From: Thiomargarita sp.
GTDB lineage: Bacteria; Pseudomonadota; Gammaproteobacteria; Beggiatoales; Beggiatoaceae
DNA length: 60,919 nucleotides
Direction of reading: 5' to 3'
Assembly: GCA_020720115.1 (NCBI GenBank)
Contig: DYPD01000004.1
Location: 1 to 60,919, forward strand
Positions 32,130 through 42,830 of this stretch are shown in pieces (within the stretch, counting starts at the first letter, position 1; every line of letters begins with the position of its first letter). A program made the translations under genes and the position numbers. Under the pieces are notes generated by a model, which worked only from the letters and a program-made list of their open reading frames with translations, had not been told where the DNA came from and did not search any database.

Positions 32130-35100
32130 AAATGTTGCAATTCAGCGACTCTAAAATTCTGTGCCAAGTGTAGTAGATGAGCATAGAAAGCCTGTTCAGC
32201 ATTTTTTGCCCGTTCTTGCAATGGTTCTATGGCGTCTAAAATCGCAGTAACATCCCCCAATTCTGCCATTTTGCGTAAATCATTGAGGGTTTGTTGCGGA
32301 AGTTGCAGTTGTTCACCCGTTAGCTTGGCAAAAACAGAGGTTTTGTAAGCCTTTAACGAAGTTGGCAGTGTATTCTCCGCATCAGTTTCCCAACTCAATA
32401 CCTCCAGCGGCAGCTTAAAAGTAAAACAACTGCCTCGGTTTAGCTGGCTTTCCACTGTAAATTGCGCATCCATTAATTTCAGCAATTTTTGTGTAATCAC
32501 CAATCCCAGTCCGGTACCTGGCTGATAGTATTGCCGATTAAACTGTTGAAAGGGGCGAAACAGCAAGGGCAAATCTTCCGTTGCAATGCCTAAACCCGTA
32601 TCCGTAATAGAAACTCGCATAGCAGCATCACAATACTGCACAGATAAGTTCACGCTGCCTTGTTCGGTAAATTTAATGGCATTACTGAGCAGATTGGAAA
32701 GAATTTGACGCAAGCGTTTTTCGTCGGCTTTTACCAGTCCAGGAAAGCCCTGTGTTTGTGCACACAGCTCTGGCTCATAAACAAATTCAAGGTTTTTTTG
32801 CGCTGCCACTTGGCTAAAAAAATGGCTTATTTCTTGAAAAAAAGATGGCAAAGAAAAATCGCTTATTTGCAATGCAATTTTGCCCGTTTCGATTTTGGAT
32901 AAATCCAAAATATTGTTGATTAATAATAATAAACTTTCACCATTTTGCCGAATACCGCGCAACTGTTCCTGCTGTCCCTTGCTCAATAATTGCTGCTGCA
33001 AAATATGCGCATAGCCTAAAATGCTGCTGAGCGGCGTGCGCAGTTCGTGACTCATGTTAGCCAGAAACGCGGTTTTGGCGCGGTTGGCTGCTTCGGCATG
33101 GTCTTTTGCTTGTTCCAATTCCGCTTCTGCTTGCTTGCGTCGCGTAATATCAAAATGTAGCCCGCTGACTTTGGTGACAGACCCCTGTGCATCGCGCAAA
33201 ATCCAGGCTTGCGCTTGCACCTGGCGGATTGCGCCGCTTGGTTGCAAAATGCGATATTCTAAATCGAAAGAATCCGCTTCATTAAGCGCCTGCTGGAGAA
33301 TGCGCTCGGTAGCGGGCAAATCATTAGGATGCACATAAGCTCGCCAAGCCTCGTAAGTGCCAGCAAAACTACCAGGCGGCAAGCCAAAAATCTCTTCGCT
33401 ACGCACATCCCAAATATTGATGTTGGTGACCGCATCGTACAAAAAAGTGCCCGCGCCCGTGGCATTCAGCGCCAACTGCAAATAACGCTGGTTTTCCCGC
33501 ACAGTTTCTTCCATGCGCCTTTGTTGACTGACATCTCGCCCGATAATCACCAAACCTTCGCGTTCTTTGCGGGGGTTGAATAAAGGCACTTTGGTCATGG
33601 CAAAATAATGCGTATTTCCTTGTTCATCTTGCATTATTTCTTCAAGCTGAGAACAACACCCCTGCTGCCAAACCCGTTCATCACTGGCATAACAGTTTTC
33701 ATGTGTCTCGCGCAAATGCGGTTGCAACACGGCTAAATCTAAGTCAGTTTTGCCTTGCCAAGCTTGCCCGTGCAAGCCAAAAGCCTGCAAACCTGCCGCA
33801 TTCACCACTTGCCAATGCCCCTGACCGTCTTTGAAATAAACCGCATCGGGCAAAGCTTCAATCAGCGTCGTTAAACGCTTTTCACTGTCTTGCAAAGCTT
33901 GTAAATTGCGCTGCTGATCAATGGCGATTGCCGCCAAACTGACAGCTGTTTGAATGAGTTGCTGTTCAATATCAGTGGGGACGCGGGGCGTGCGGTAATA
34001 AACAGCAAAAGCCCCTAACACTTGCCCGTTGCTTGAATGAATGGGTTCAGACCAACAAGAACGCAGCGGGGTTTTTTCCATCAACTCACGAAAATCAGCC
34101 CAATAGGGATGCTGCAAAATATCTTCAGTCACCACGCGCTCACCGCGAGTGACTGCTGCCCCACAAGCCCCCATGCCATCCACAATTTTAATCCCATCCA
34201 CCGCCTGATTATAAAAATCCGGCAAACTCGGGGCAGCGCCCAAGGATAAAGTCGAGCTTTCCGCGTCATAAAGCATGATCGAAATCAACATGCCCTCATG
34301 TACGCTTTCCAAAAACTTGACTAAGGCGTGAAGAATATCGGAAAGCGGCTGTTTTTTTGCAATCATTTCCAAGACTTGCGTGCGACCATTTTGCATCAAG
34401 CGAGCCTGATGTTGCAGACTGACATCTTGTGCCACGCCCTGAACCGCCTCAACATGCCCATTTTCCGCAAACACCGGAAATTCAGTCACACGCAAACGAC
34501 AAAGGTGCCCATTTTTATGATATGCCTCCAATTCATACGAAGGCGTGAAGAATATCGGAAAGCGGCTGTTTTTTTGCAATCATTTCCAAGACTTGCGTGC
34601 GACCATTTTGCATCAAGCGAGCCTGATGTTGCAGACTGACATCTTGTGCCACGCCCTGAACCGCCTCAACATGCCCATTTTCCGCAAACACCGGAAATTC
34701 AGTCACACGCAAACGACAAAGGTGCCCATTTTTATGATATGCCTCCAATTCATACGGTGGCTGCTTTTGCCCTTGAATAGATAATTGTGAGTAATTTTTT
34801 GCCTTCAAATTCAGCTGGTTATCGCTTAAATAAGTGGCGTAATGCAGCAGAAATTCTGCCTGTGAATAACCCAGCACCTGCTTGACAGAAGGGCTAACAT
34901 AAGTGAAAACTCCTCTAATATCATGCCGATAGAAAAAATATTCACTGCCTAAAGATTCAATCAATGTGCGGTACTTGAGCTCATTGTCACGCAATGCCTG
35001 TTCATACTGGCGCATATGCGTCACATCCGAACAACTCCCCACCAGCTTATAAGGCTGCCCACTGTCATCAAACAAAGCGGCGCCCCGATCCACCCAATAG

Positions 35101-35546
35101 CGCCAACGCCCCTCTTTTCCCTGGATGCGGTATTCCACATGTAGCGCATCGCCATGTTCACGGTGATGCACAATCAAAGTATTGATTTTACTAATATCCT
35201 GCGGATGAATACGATTTTGCCAAGCCTCCAATGTATGCGGAAACTCCCCTTGAGCAAAGCCTAACGCCGCATCAATATCGCCAAACCAACGCAAATGATC
35301 CGTGCGAATATCCCACTCATACAGCAAATCGCTGGCAGTTTCCGCCATCAAACGAAATTGCGCCTCGCTTTCCTGAAACTCAGCAGCCCGTTGCTGCACG
35401 CGCTGCTCCAGCGAAGCATAAGCCTTGCGTAGCGTTTCCTCCGCTTGGTGGCGTTGCCAAATATTGACCGCCAAAAACACCAACAGCAAGCAACAGAGGA
35501 CGCCCAAAAACAGCAACAGCAGCGTGGTAATTAAAGGATCGTTCAT
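32111..35546 (-). pseudogene. PAS/GAF sensor histidine kinase split by a 217-bp duplication
   Basis: The N-terminal part (35546 down to 34533) has one membrane helix (residues 4-26), a coiled coil and two PAS domains, then stops shortly after entering the repeat. The second part (32111-34579) opens inside the repeat and holds GAF, two PAS domains, HisKA ([20 protein letters not shown]), HATPase (RQILSNLLSNAIKFT, DTGLGI, GTGLGLVITQKLL) and a C-terminal extension of about 100 residues. Removing one 217-bp unit joins the halves in frame into 1072 aa (1073 codons). 217 is not a multiple of three, so the duplication causes a frameshift. As it stands the kinase half lacks the membrane anchor. It could be a true mutation, a reversible switch, or an assembly error. 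Confidence 0.85.
34323..34756. repeat. Perfect 217-bp tandem duplication (34323-34539, 34540-34756)
   Basis: Two adjacent identical 217-bp units inside the sensor kinase gene, covering the end of a PAS domain and the start of the GAF domain. No differences between copies were seen, suggesting a very recent event. Confidence 0.95.
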
Positions 35547-35681
35547 TAATGTGCCTGGATTTAGCCAAAAGCTGCTTGCAGTGCCATGCCTCATGTCAAC
35601 CAGCCGTTTGGGCTGGTTGGCGAGGCGCTTAACCACCAAGTATAGCCTGGATTCATTGCGACCATTGAATAGCTATATCTT

Positions 35682-37664
35682 TCACACCACCCGTTCGTTG
35701 CCACCGTCAATCGGCACTTGTGCGCCAGTGGTTTTGGCGAATAAATCGCTCGCCATTGCGGCGGCAAGTGCAGCGACATCTTTGGAAGTGACTTCTACGC
35801 CCAGTAAGTTATTGGTTTTGTAGGCTTCTACACTTAAACCATAGTGTTTGGCGCGTTTTTCCAGCACTTCGTCCGTCCAAATGGCAGTGTCGAATACGGC
35901 GTTGGGGTGCAAAATGTTGACACGCACGCCAAACTGCGCCAATTCCAAGGCGGCAACTCGTGCCAGTTGAGTTTGTCCGGCTTTGGCAACCGAATAAGCA
36001 GCAGCGCCGGGTCCAGGCGCGGGTACGTTTTTCGAGGCGATCATGATCAGCGCCGGATCAATGCCACGTTGCAGAAAAGGTACGCAGGCAGTGAGCAGGC
36101 GTTGATGCGCGGTGAGGTTGACTGCCAGACTTTGTGCCCAGCGATCTTCGGGCATATCAGCAATGGTGGCGCTGGGCGGGAAAATGCCAGCGTTGCTGAT
36201 GACTATATCTAAGCCACCAAAGGTAGCGACGGTGTGCGCAACGGCGGCTTGCAGTTGGGCGCTGTCGGTCACGTCACAGGCTATGCCGAGAATGTCTTTA
36301 GCTTTGAATTGATTGACAATTTCTGCGTTCAAATCGAGCGCAGCGACGGCTGCGCCTTGTGCGTTTAGGGTTTCTACGCAGGCTTTGCCAATGCCGCTGG
36401 CAGCGCCCGTGACCAGGGCAATCTTGCCTTGTAATGCGGGAGCGCCGCCGCTTTTGCGTAGTTTAGCTTGTTCTAATTCCCAGTATTCCACCTCAAAAAT
36501 GTCTTTTTCTGGCAACGCTTGCCAGGCTTCCAGTTGTTCGGCGGCGAGAATGGCAGACATGGTGTGTTCGCTGATGTCGTGAATAATGCTGGCTTCTTTG
36601 CTGCTGCACCCGAAGCTGAGCGTGCCTTGTCCTGCCCATACCGCCCAGCAGGGCGCGGCGTTTAGGCAGGTTAAATCGGCGCTTTGGTGGCGCTCAAAAT
36701 AAGCCTGGTAATGGTCGGTGTAGTCCAGCATTGCCGCTAATGGGTCGTTGCTGATGAGTATCGGTGTGCGTTTGGTGCGAATCACATGATCGGGTGTGAG
36801 CGGTCCCCGTTGGGAAAAGGCGGCGACTTGCGCGTGGCTAGAGAAATGCTGCGCGGTGTCGCTACGATTCCAACGCGCTACCACTGCGCTGCCTTGCACT
36901 TGCGCAACGGCTTGGCGAATCTCCGCAAGCTGTTGCAAAGTGGCGCTGTCGGGCGTTGCGCGGTTGGCGGGGGGCGGTGTGATAACCGCTTGATGTTGCT
37001 GTAAATAATTTTCCGCTCGGCTGACCAATTCGAGCATGTTTTCGTAGCTTTCTCGCGCGTCGTTGGCAAAGCTAAAGACGCCATGATTCATCAAAATCAT
37101 ACCTTTGTAGCGCGACCAATCAGCCGTTTGGCTCAGTTCGTAGACTTTTTTTGCCAGCACAAAACCAGGCATAACATAAGGAATAATCAGGCAATCTTGT
37201 GCGTATAATTCGGCAATCCGCGCTGCGCCAGAGGGCGTGTTGCTGACGGTCACGGTGCTGTCGGCGTGGGTGTGGTCAACGAATTGAAACGGGATAATGG
37301 CGTGTAAAATCGCCTCAACGGAAGGATTGGGCGCGTAAGGATCGAGCATGGCAGCCCGTTGTGCCTGCACCATTGCGCTGTCGCTTAAGGTTTCTAAGGT
37401 AGCCATGCGTTGCAAGGTCGTCAAACGCACGGGCGCAAAACCGGCGGCTTCAATGCTGGCTAAATCCCAGCCGCTGCCTTTGACGTATAGCACTTCTTCG
37501 GTTTCGCCAAATAAATTGGTGTAACCGGCTTTGACCGAGGTGTTGCCGCCGCCATGCAGCACCAACGCGGGTTCGCGTCCCAATAGGCGTGAACTGTAAA
37601 CCCGCATGAGCAGGGGATCGTTATTGAAGCTCGCGGCTTCTTGGTCATTCCAGAGACTTTGCAT
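35682..37664 (-). CDS. Bifunctional class II aldolase / short-chain dehydrogenase
   Basis: 660 aa from the ATG at 37664 (a GTG 12 bases upstream is possible). Residues 1-400 are a class II aldolase domain: HGGGNTSVK, FVDHTHADSTVT (zinc His residues), MNHGVFSFANDA. Residues about 410-660 are an SDR: ALVTGAASGIGKACVETLNA, ISNAGIF, YSVAKAGQTQLARVAALELA. This fusion is the family of RhaD/RhaE-like proteins and Bacillus YuxG, often annotated rhamnulose-1-phosphate aldolase/alcohol dehydrogenase. The true sugar substrate is not shown, and no rhamnose genes are nearby. Confidence 0.88.
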   Translation of the reverse strand: MQSLWNDQEAASFNNDPLLMRVYSSRLLGREPALVLHGGGNTSVKAGYTNLFGETEEVLYVKGSGWDLASIEAAGFAPVRLTTLQRMATLETLSDSAMVQAQRAAMLDPYAPNPSVEAILHAIIPFQFVDHTHADSTVTVSNTPSGAARIAELYAQDCLIIPYVMPGFVLAKKVYELSQTADWSRYKGMILMNHGVFSFANDARESYENMLELVSRAENYLQQHQAVITPPPANRATPDSATLQQLAEIRQAVAQVQGSAVVARWNRSDTAQHFSSHAQVAAFSQRGPLTPDHVIRTKRTPILISNDPLAAMLDYTDHYQAYFERHQSADLTCLNAAPCWAVWAGQGTLSFGCSSKEASIIHDISEHTMSAILAAEQLEAWQALPEKDIFEVEYWELEQAKLRKSGGAPALQGKIALVTGAASGIGKACVETLNAQGAAVAALDLNAEIVNQFKAKDILGIACDVTDSAQLQAAVAHTVATFGGLDIVISNAGIFPPSATIADMPEDRWAQSLAVNLTAHQRLLTACVPFLQRGIDPALIMIASKNVPAPGPGAAAYSVAKAGQTQLARVAALELAQFGVRVNILHPNAVFDTAIWTDEVLEKRAKHYGLSVEAYKTNNLLGVEVTSKDVAALAAAMASDLFAKTTGAQVPIDGGNERVV

Positions 37665-37922
37665 AGATAGGATCACTTTGAATAGAGTTAGGGAAAAAAT
37701 GAAGATGGAAGCAGATTTTACTGTTTATGCCGATTTTTAACAGGCATTATAGGTTCGATAACATTCAAACCTAGGCGGCTGAAATCTATTACGCGCCAAA
37801 ATCCATCTCGCCACTCAAGAGCGCAACGCCTATAATGCGCGATAAGCGTAAAATCAAAAGGCTGATGAATAGCGTTGGAAAATAGCGCCAGCAGCCATCT
37901 TTCATCTAAAGGAGACTAGAGT

Positions 37923-38504
37923 ATGTTAGAAATCCGCATTCATGGGCGCGGCGGGCAAGGCAATGTGGTTGCCGCCTATTTGCTTGCCGCCGCCGCTTTT
38001 GAAGTCAATCGCTACGGGCAGGCTTTTCCTAATTTTGGCGCAGAGCGACGCGGTGCGCCAGTGGTCGCTTTTGTGCGTTTAGCCGATCAGCCCATTCGCC
38101 GCCGCTGTCAGGTGCGTTCTCCGGCTTTTTTGATTGTACAAGACGAAGCCTTGCTGCATGTCCCTGGCGTGCTGGATGGTTTGCAAGCGGGCGGCGGCGT
38201 GCTGGTCAATTCTAATCACAGCAGCGAGCAGCTTAACGCACAAATGCAGACCAATAACCTGATTGGGCTACCTGCCACGCCGCTGGCACAGCAAATTTTA
38301 GGGCGTCCGGTGCCTAACACCGCGCTACTGGCAGCGTTTTTGGCGCTGACGGATATGCTGCCGCAAGAAGCCTTGAGCAAGGCGCTGAGTCACCGCTTTA
38401 AGGGCGCTGTGCTAGAGCGCAATTTACAACTGATTAACGTAGCGGCAAGCCAAGTGCCGGCTGGACAATGGAAAACCACCGAAACTGTGGCGGAGGCAGA
38501 ATAA
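37923..38504 (+). CDS. 2-oxoacid:ferredoxin oxidoreductase, gamma subunit
   Basis: 193 aa. IRIHGRGGQGNVVAAYLLAAAAF, YGQAFPNFGAERRGAPVVAF and FLIVQDEALL are the marks of the PorG/PorC family. The gene has a clear site (AAAGGAGACTAGAGTATG). It would be the gamma subunit of pyruvate- or 2-oxoglutarate-type oxidoreductase. The stop overlaps the start of the alpha-subunit gene (TAATG), so the two are co-translated. The usual delta (ferredoxin) and beta (TPP-binding) genes are not found next to it. Confidence 0.88.
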   Translation: MLEIRIHGRGGQGNVVAAYLLAAAAFEVNRYGQAFPNFGAERRGAPVVAFVRLADQPIRRRCQVRSPAFLIVQDEALLHVPGVLDGLQAGGGVLVNSNHSSEQLNAQMQTNNLIGLPATPLAQQILGRPVPNTALLAAFLALTDMLPQEALSKALSHRFKGAVLERNLQLINVAASQVPAGQWKTTETVAEAE

Positions 38505-39673
38505 TGTTGCAAGCACTTGAAGGTTCTCAGGCTATCGCCCGTACTGTGGCGCTCTGTCGTCCACAGGTCGTCTCCGCTTATCCCATCACGCCGCAAACGC
38601 ATATTGTGGAAAATATTTCCAAACTGGTTGCTGATGGACAATTTAATTGCGAATTTATCAGCGTGGAAAGTGAGTTTTCCGCTGCTTCAGTGGCTTTGGG
38701 CGCAGCAATGGCGGGTTCTCGCGCCTATACCGCCAGCGCCTCGCAAGGCATTTTGCTCATGGCAGAAGTGCTTTACAACATCGCCGGAATGCGCGTCCCC
38801 CTGGTGATGACGTGCGCCAACCGCGCTATTTCCGCGCCCCTTTCGATTTGGAATGACCAACAAGATTCAATGGCAGTGCGTGATGCTGGCTGGATTCAGT
38901 TGTACTGCGCCGATAATCAAGAAGCAGTGGACACCACCATCCAAGCCTATCGCATTGCTGAGCGCACCGAATTGCCCGTGATGGTCTGTATGGATGGCTT
39001 TACCCTCACGCACACGTTAGAAGGTATTGATGTTCCAGAACAACAGCAAGTTGATGACTTCCTGCCGCCCTATCATTTCCAACGTGCATTAGACCCGCGT
39101 AATCCCACCAGCATCGGCACATTACTATCGCCCGATTTTTACCCAGAAGCGCGGCATTCACACCACCAAGCACTGCTCAACGCCGCTGCCGAAATCATCG
39201 CCGCCGATCAAGATTGGGGCGCAGTGTGTGGACGCAGTTACGGCGGCTTACTAAAAGTCATAGGCGCGGCAGATGCTGAAATCGCCATCATTTGCTTAGG
39301 TTCAGTATTGGGCACATTGGAAGCTGCATTGTCTGAAATGCAGCCGCAGCGCCCGGTCAAGCTCATCCACTTACGCACGTTCCGCCCGTTCCCAGCAGAA
39401 GCCTTACGCCAAGTCTGCGCTGGCTTAAGCGATGTCATAGTGCTAGAACGCGCCATTGCGCCAGGTAGCGGCGGCATTGTCGGCTTAGAAGTGGTAGCAG
39501 CCTTAAGCCAGTTAGACAGAGTACCGCGTGTCCACAATTGTGCCGCTGGTTTGGGCGGGCGTGACATCCCGATGGAAATATTACCGCAGTTACTCAGCAT
39601 GATTGACGACGAAGACCGCAGTTTCCGCATTATTGACGTAGATGTGAGCAAATTACCCATAGAAGATCGCTAA
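38504..39673 (+). CDS. 2-oxoacid:ferredoxin oxidoreductase, alpha subunit
   Basis: 389 aa from the ATG at 38504. LEGSQAIARTVALCRPQVVSAYPITPQTHIVE, SVESEFSAASVALGAAMAGSR, TASASQGILLMAEVLYN and RVPLVMTCANRA fit PorA. The Pyr and C-terminal domains are complete (SYGGLLK, LERAIAPGSGGIV). The TPP-binding beta subunit would be required for activity. After this gene the operon goes on to a thioredoxin-fold gene and not to porB, so either the beta gene is elsewhere or the locus has lost it. Confidence 0.88.
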   Translation: MLQALEGSQAIARTVALCRPQVVSAYPITPQTHIVENISKLVADGQFNCEFISVESEFSAASVALGAAMAGSRAYTASASQGILLMAEVLYNIAGMRVPLVMTCANRAISAPLSIWNDQQDSMAVRDAGWIQLYCADNQEAVDTTIQAYRIAERTELPVMVCMDGFTLTHTLEGIDVPEQQQVDDFLPPYHFQRALDPRNPTSIGTLLSPDFYPEARHSHHQALLNAAAEIIAADQDWGAVCGRSYGGLLKVIGAADAEIAIICLGSVLGTLEAALSEMQPQRPVKLIHLRTFRPFPAEALRQVCAGLSDVIVLERAIAPGSGGIVGLEVVAALSQLDRVPRVHNCAAGLGGRDIPMEILPQLLSMIDDEDRSFRIIDVDVSKLPIEDR

Positions 39674-39793
39674 CGCCGCTCATTGCTGACGGCTCAAGTT
39701 GTGCGTTGGAATGCCGGTTGCTGTACCGGCATTCTGCCTCGACTGACAGACACCAATGCAATGCTTCTTTTAATTTTCACAGACCAAAATCCA

Positions 39794-40555
39794 ATGCGTT
39801 CTTTAATCCCATTGTTCTGCTTACTCTTGTGCAATACTGTTTGGTGCATTGAAGAAACAGCACCCGCAACCGTACCAGAAACAGTGAAAAATGCAGTGCT
39901 CGAAGAAATCTACAAAATCGGCTTGGTTAAACTCCAACCAGCCACTTTATTGTTTCATTCAGCGCCCGATATGGACGATGTTTACGAAACCATTATTGGC
40001 GCTTATGTATTTCAAATTACCCCAGATGCCAGCACCCTGTTGCGCGGCGATTTGTTTTATACCAACGCGGGTTTGTTACTAGACGAAGCGCAACGCGCAC
40101 AAGTACGGCGCGAAACCCTAGCGTTGCTGGCGGAAGAAGACATGATTTTGTATCCAGCACATGACATAACGCGCTATTGCCTCACGGTTTTCATTGATTT
40201 GGACTGTGAATATTGCGCTAAATTGCGCCATGATGTGCCGCGTTTAACGGCGGCTGGCGTGCGCGTGCGTTTTTTAGCTTTTCCGCAAGCTGGCTTAAAT
40301 TCTCAAACCTTTAGGGACACAGTATCCATCTGGTGCGCACCCAATCGCGCCGCAGCTTTGGCGCGTCAAGAAGCCAAAGAACCGATCGAACCGCGCCAAT
40401 GCGACAACCCGGTTGCCGCGCATTTTCATTTGGCTGAAGCCTTTCAAGTGGAAGGTACACCCACCTTGGTATTTGCTGACGGCGCTATGCAAGCGGGCTA
40501 TCCGGGCTTTAAGCGGCTCATGCAACTACTTGAACAACATCTTCTCACGCAATAG
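39794..40555 (+). CDS. DsbC-like periplasmic thiol-disulfide protein
   Basis: 253 aa from the ATG at 39794 with a signal peptide (MRSLIPLFCLLLCNTVWC); earlier in-frame ATGs lack a site. After an N-terminal DsbC/G-type dimerisation region, the thioredoxin fold has the CEYC active site at 138-141 (FIDLDCEYCAKLRHD) and cis-Pro in VEGTPTLVFADG. Family members isomerise or reduce disulfides in the periplasm. It comes 41 bp before gspD on the same strand; the secretin may need such help, but this is inference. Confidence 0.82.
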   Translation: MRSLIPLFCLLLCNTVWCIEETAPATVPETVKNAVLEEIYKIGLVKLQPATLLFHSAPDMDDVYETIIGAYVFQITPDASTLLRGDLFYTNAGLLLDEAQRAQVRRETLALLAEEDMILYPAHDITRYCLTVFIDLDCEYCAKLRHDVPRLTAAGVRVRFLAFPQAGLNSQTFRDTVSIWCAPNRAAALARQEAKEPIEPRQCDNPVAAHFHLAEAFQVEGTPTLVFADGAMQAGYPGFKRLMQLLEQHLLTQ

Positions 40556-40596
40556 CAAATTTAAATGAAATTCTTAAAAAACTGGAACTTTGATTT

Positions 40597-42645
40597 ATGA
40601 GACATGCACACCCTATTTTACTGCCAACATTCTTGTTTACTCTATGTTTCTGTTCTTCACTACAGGCAGAACAAGTTACCTTAAATCTTAAAGAAGCAGA
40701 ACTGGATACCTTGATTCATATGGTATCGGAAGTTACTGGCAAGAATTTCATTGTAGATGAACGGGTAAAAGGCAAGGTAACAGTTATTTCTGCTGCACCT
40801 ATGGATAAAGAAGAACTCTACCAAACTTTCTTATCAGTGCTCAGTGTGCAGGGTTTTGCTGCGATGCCAGAGGGACACGTCATTAAAATCGTACCAGACG
40901 CAATGGCTAAATCGCAAAATACCCTGGTTGGTAATCAGCAAGTTGCCGGACAAGGGGATGATTATGTGACACAAATTATTGAAATTAAAAATATTAATGC
41001 TGCACAATTGATTCCGATTTTGCGCCCGCTGGTACCGCAACAAGGGCATCTGGCTGCCAATCCTGAAAACAATGTACTGGTTGTTTCGGATCGTTCTTCT
41101 AATATTGAACGCCTGCTTAAACTCATTCGCCGCATTGATCAACCCCAGCAAAATGAAGTAGATGTAGTGATGCTGGAAAATGCCGCCGCAACTGAAGTGG
41201 TGCGTATTCTCAACGCGCTAAACCCACAACCTGTCGGTGGCGGCGGGCAAAATACCCCTGGTAGCGCCAATGTGCTGGCAGACGAGCGCACTAATAGCCT
41301 ATTGATTAGCGGCGATAAAAATGAGCGGCTACGTTTGCGGGGACTCATCACTCATTTAGACACGCCGCTGGAGACCGTCGGCAACACGCAAGTAGTCTAT
41401 TTGCGCTACGCCAAAGCCAGCGAATTGCTGCCCGTGCTACAAGGCGTCAGCGATAGTTTGTCAGGCATTAAACACAGCAACTCCTCTGCTGCCATGCCTG
41501 TCGCAGCGGCGGGTAATGTGGGCAATGTAGCAACGCCTGGTGCGGGTGGCGCGACTGTCTCCACCAATATCCAAGCTGACGACAGCACCAACAGCCTCAT
41601 CATCACAGCCGCGCCCGACGTGCAACAAGCCTTGCAAACCGTGTTACGCCAACTGGACGTGCGGCGGGCGCAAGTGTTGGTAGAAGCCATTATTGCCGAA
41701 GTTGAAGCCAATAAAACGCAGGAATTGGGCGTGCAGTGGATTGTGGAAGGCTTATCTGGCAGCACTGGTCCAGTGGGACTCGTCAATTTTGGCAGCCCTG
41801 GCGGCGGCATTGTAGATGTGGCTTCCAGCCTGTACAACCGCTCCTTACCAAGCGCCACTGCGGTCAATGGCGCAAATATTGGCATCGGGCGCTACGCTGA
41901 CGGCGCCTCCTTTAATTTTGCCGTTTTGTTACGCGCCTTGGCAGCCGACAGCAACACCAATGTATTATCTACACCCTCGCTGGTCACACTAGACAACGAA
42001 GAAGCAGAAATCCATGTGGGGCAAAACGTGCCCTTTATCACTGGACAATACACCAACACGGGTAGCAGCGCGGGTTCTACCAGTCCTTTTCAGACTATCC
42101 AACGTGAAGACGTGGGTATCAAGTTGCGCGTCAAACCGCAAATCAACGAAGGCAACACCATTAAATTAGAAATTCAACAAGAGGTGTCTAGCCTAGTACC
42201 AGGCACAACAGGCACTGCCGACGTAGTGACCAACACCCGCACCCTCAAAACTGTGGTCATGATCGAAGATGGCAACATGCTAGTGCTCGGCGGGCTGATT
42301 GATGAATCCCTGTCTGACACAGCGCAAAAAGTCCCAGGTTTAGGCGATTTGCCCCTCGTCGGCGGCTTATTCCGTTCACAAGGGGTTAAGAAAGTCAAAC
42401 GTAACCTCATGATTTTCTTACATCCAGTCATCATCCGTGACGCCCAGATGGAAAACCAACTGAGCCACAGCAAATACAATTTCATGCGCAACGCACAGTT
42501 AGCACACCGTGCTGACGGCGTGCCCTTCACGCAAAAAGTGGACATTCCGGTGCTCATCGATCTCAACGAATTTCTCACTCAACTCCCCGGCAACACCCAC
42601 CCAGTGCAGCTCCCCCCAGCTCCCACCGAGACTGAACGCAACTAA
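40597..42645 (+). CDS. gspD: Type II secretion secretin GspD
   Basis: 682 aa. Signal peptide of about 24 residues, N0 domain (VTLNLKEAELDTLIHMVSE, GKNFIVDERVKGKVTV), N1-N3 repeats (LIPILRPLVPQQGHLAANPE, VVRILNALNP, LRYAKASELLPVLQG), then the secretin core (VLVEAIIAEVEANKTQELG, VLSTPSLVTLDNEEAEIHVG, VTNTRTLKTVVMIEDG, LGDLPLVGGLFR). Forms the outer-membrane pore. None of the other gsp genes lies in this window, so it is a detached secretin gene. A strong terminator follows at once. Confidence 0.95.
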   Translation: MRHAHPILLPTFLFTLCFCSSLQAEQVTLNLKEAELDTLIHMVSEVTGKNFIVDERVKGKVTVISAAPMDKEELYQTFLSVLSVQGFAAMPEGHVIKIVPDAMAKSQNTLVGNQQVAGQGDDYVTQIIEIKNINAAQLIPILRPLVPQQGHLAANPENNVLVVSDRSSNIERLLKLIRRIDQPQQNEVDVVMLENAAATEVVRILNALNPQPVGGGGQNTPGSANVLADERTNSLLISGDKNERLRLRGLITHLDTPLETVGNTQVVYLRYAKASELLPVLQGVSDSLSGIKHSNSSAAMPVAAAGNVGNVATPGAGGATVSTNIQADDSTNSLIITAAPDVQQALQTVLRQLDVRRAQVLVEAIIAEVEANKTQELGVQWIVEGLSGSTGPVGLVNFGSPGGGIVDVASSLYNRSLPSATAVNGANIGIGRYADGASFNFAVLLRALAADSNTNVLSTPSLVTLDNEEAEIHVGQNVPFITGQYTNTGSSAGSTSPFQTIQREDVGIKLRVKPQINEGNTIKLEIQQEVSSLVPGTTGTADVVTNTRTLKTVVMIEDGNMLVLGGLIDESLSDTAQKVPGLGDLPLVGGLFRSQGVKKVKRNLMIFLHPVIIRDAQMENQLSHSKYNFMRNAQLAHRADGVPFTQKVDIPVLIDLNEFLTQLPGNTHPVQLPPAPTETERN

Positions 42646-42681
42646 AACACAAAAGGCGCTAACCTAGCGCCTTTTGTGTTT
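42645..42681 (+). terminator. Strong terminator after gspD
   Basis: A 17-bp perfect stem (starting AAACACAAAAGGCGCTA) with a 3-nt loop, followed by T residues, beginning at the last base of the stop codon. Confidence 0.92.
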
Positions 42682-42760
42682 AATGCCCCTGCCAAGCCGT
42701 TTTTCTGCCCGTTGCAAAGCAGATAACAAGCTGCTATTGCTCACATACTTCAATGACTTA

Positions 42761-42789
42761 TTGACATAAGTTAAACTAAATTCTAATAT
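42761..42789 (+). promoter_or_regulatory. Sigma-70 promoter of the TonB-like gene
   Basis: TTGACA (42761-42766), 17-bp spacer, TAATAT (42784-42789). It is 42 bp upstream of the start codon. Confidence 0.7.
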
Positions 42790-42830
42790 CTTGCTCCATT
42801 GCTCTTACCTGCCTAACGAGTTAAGCAACC

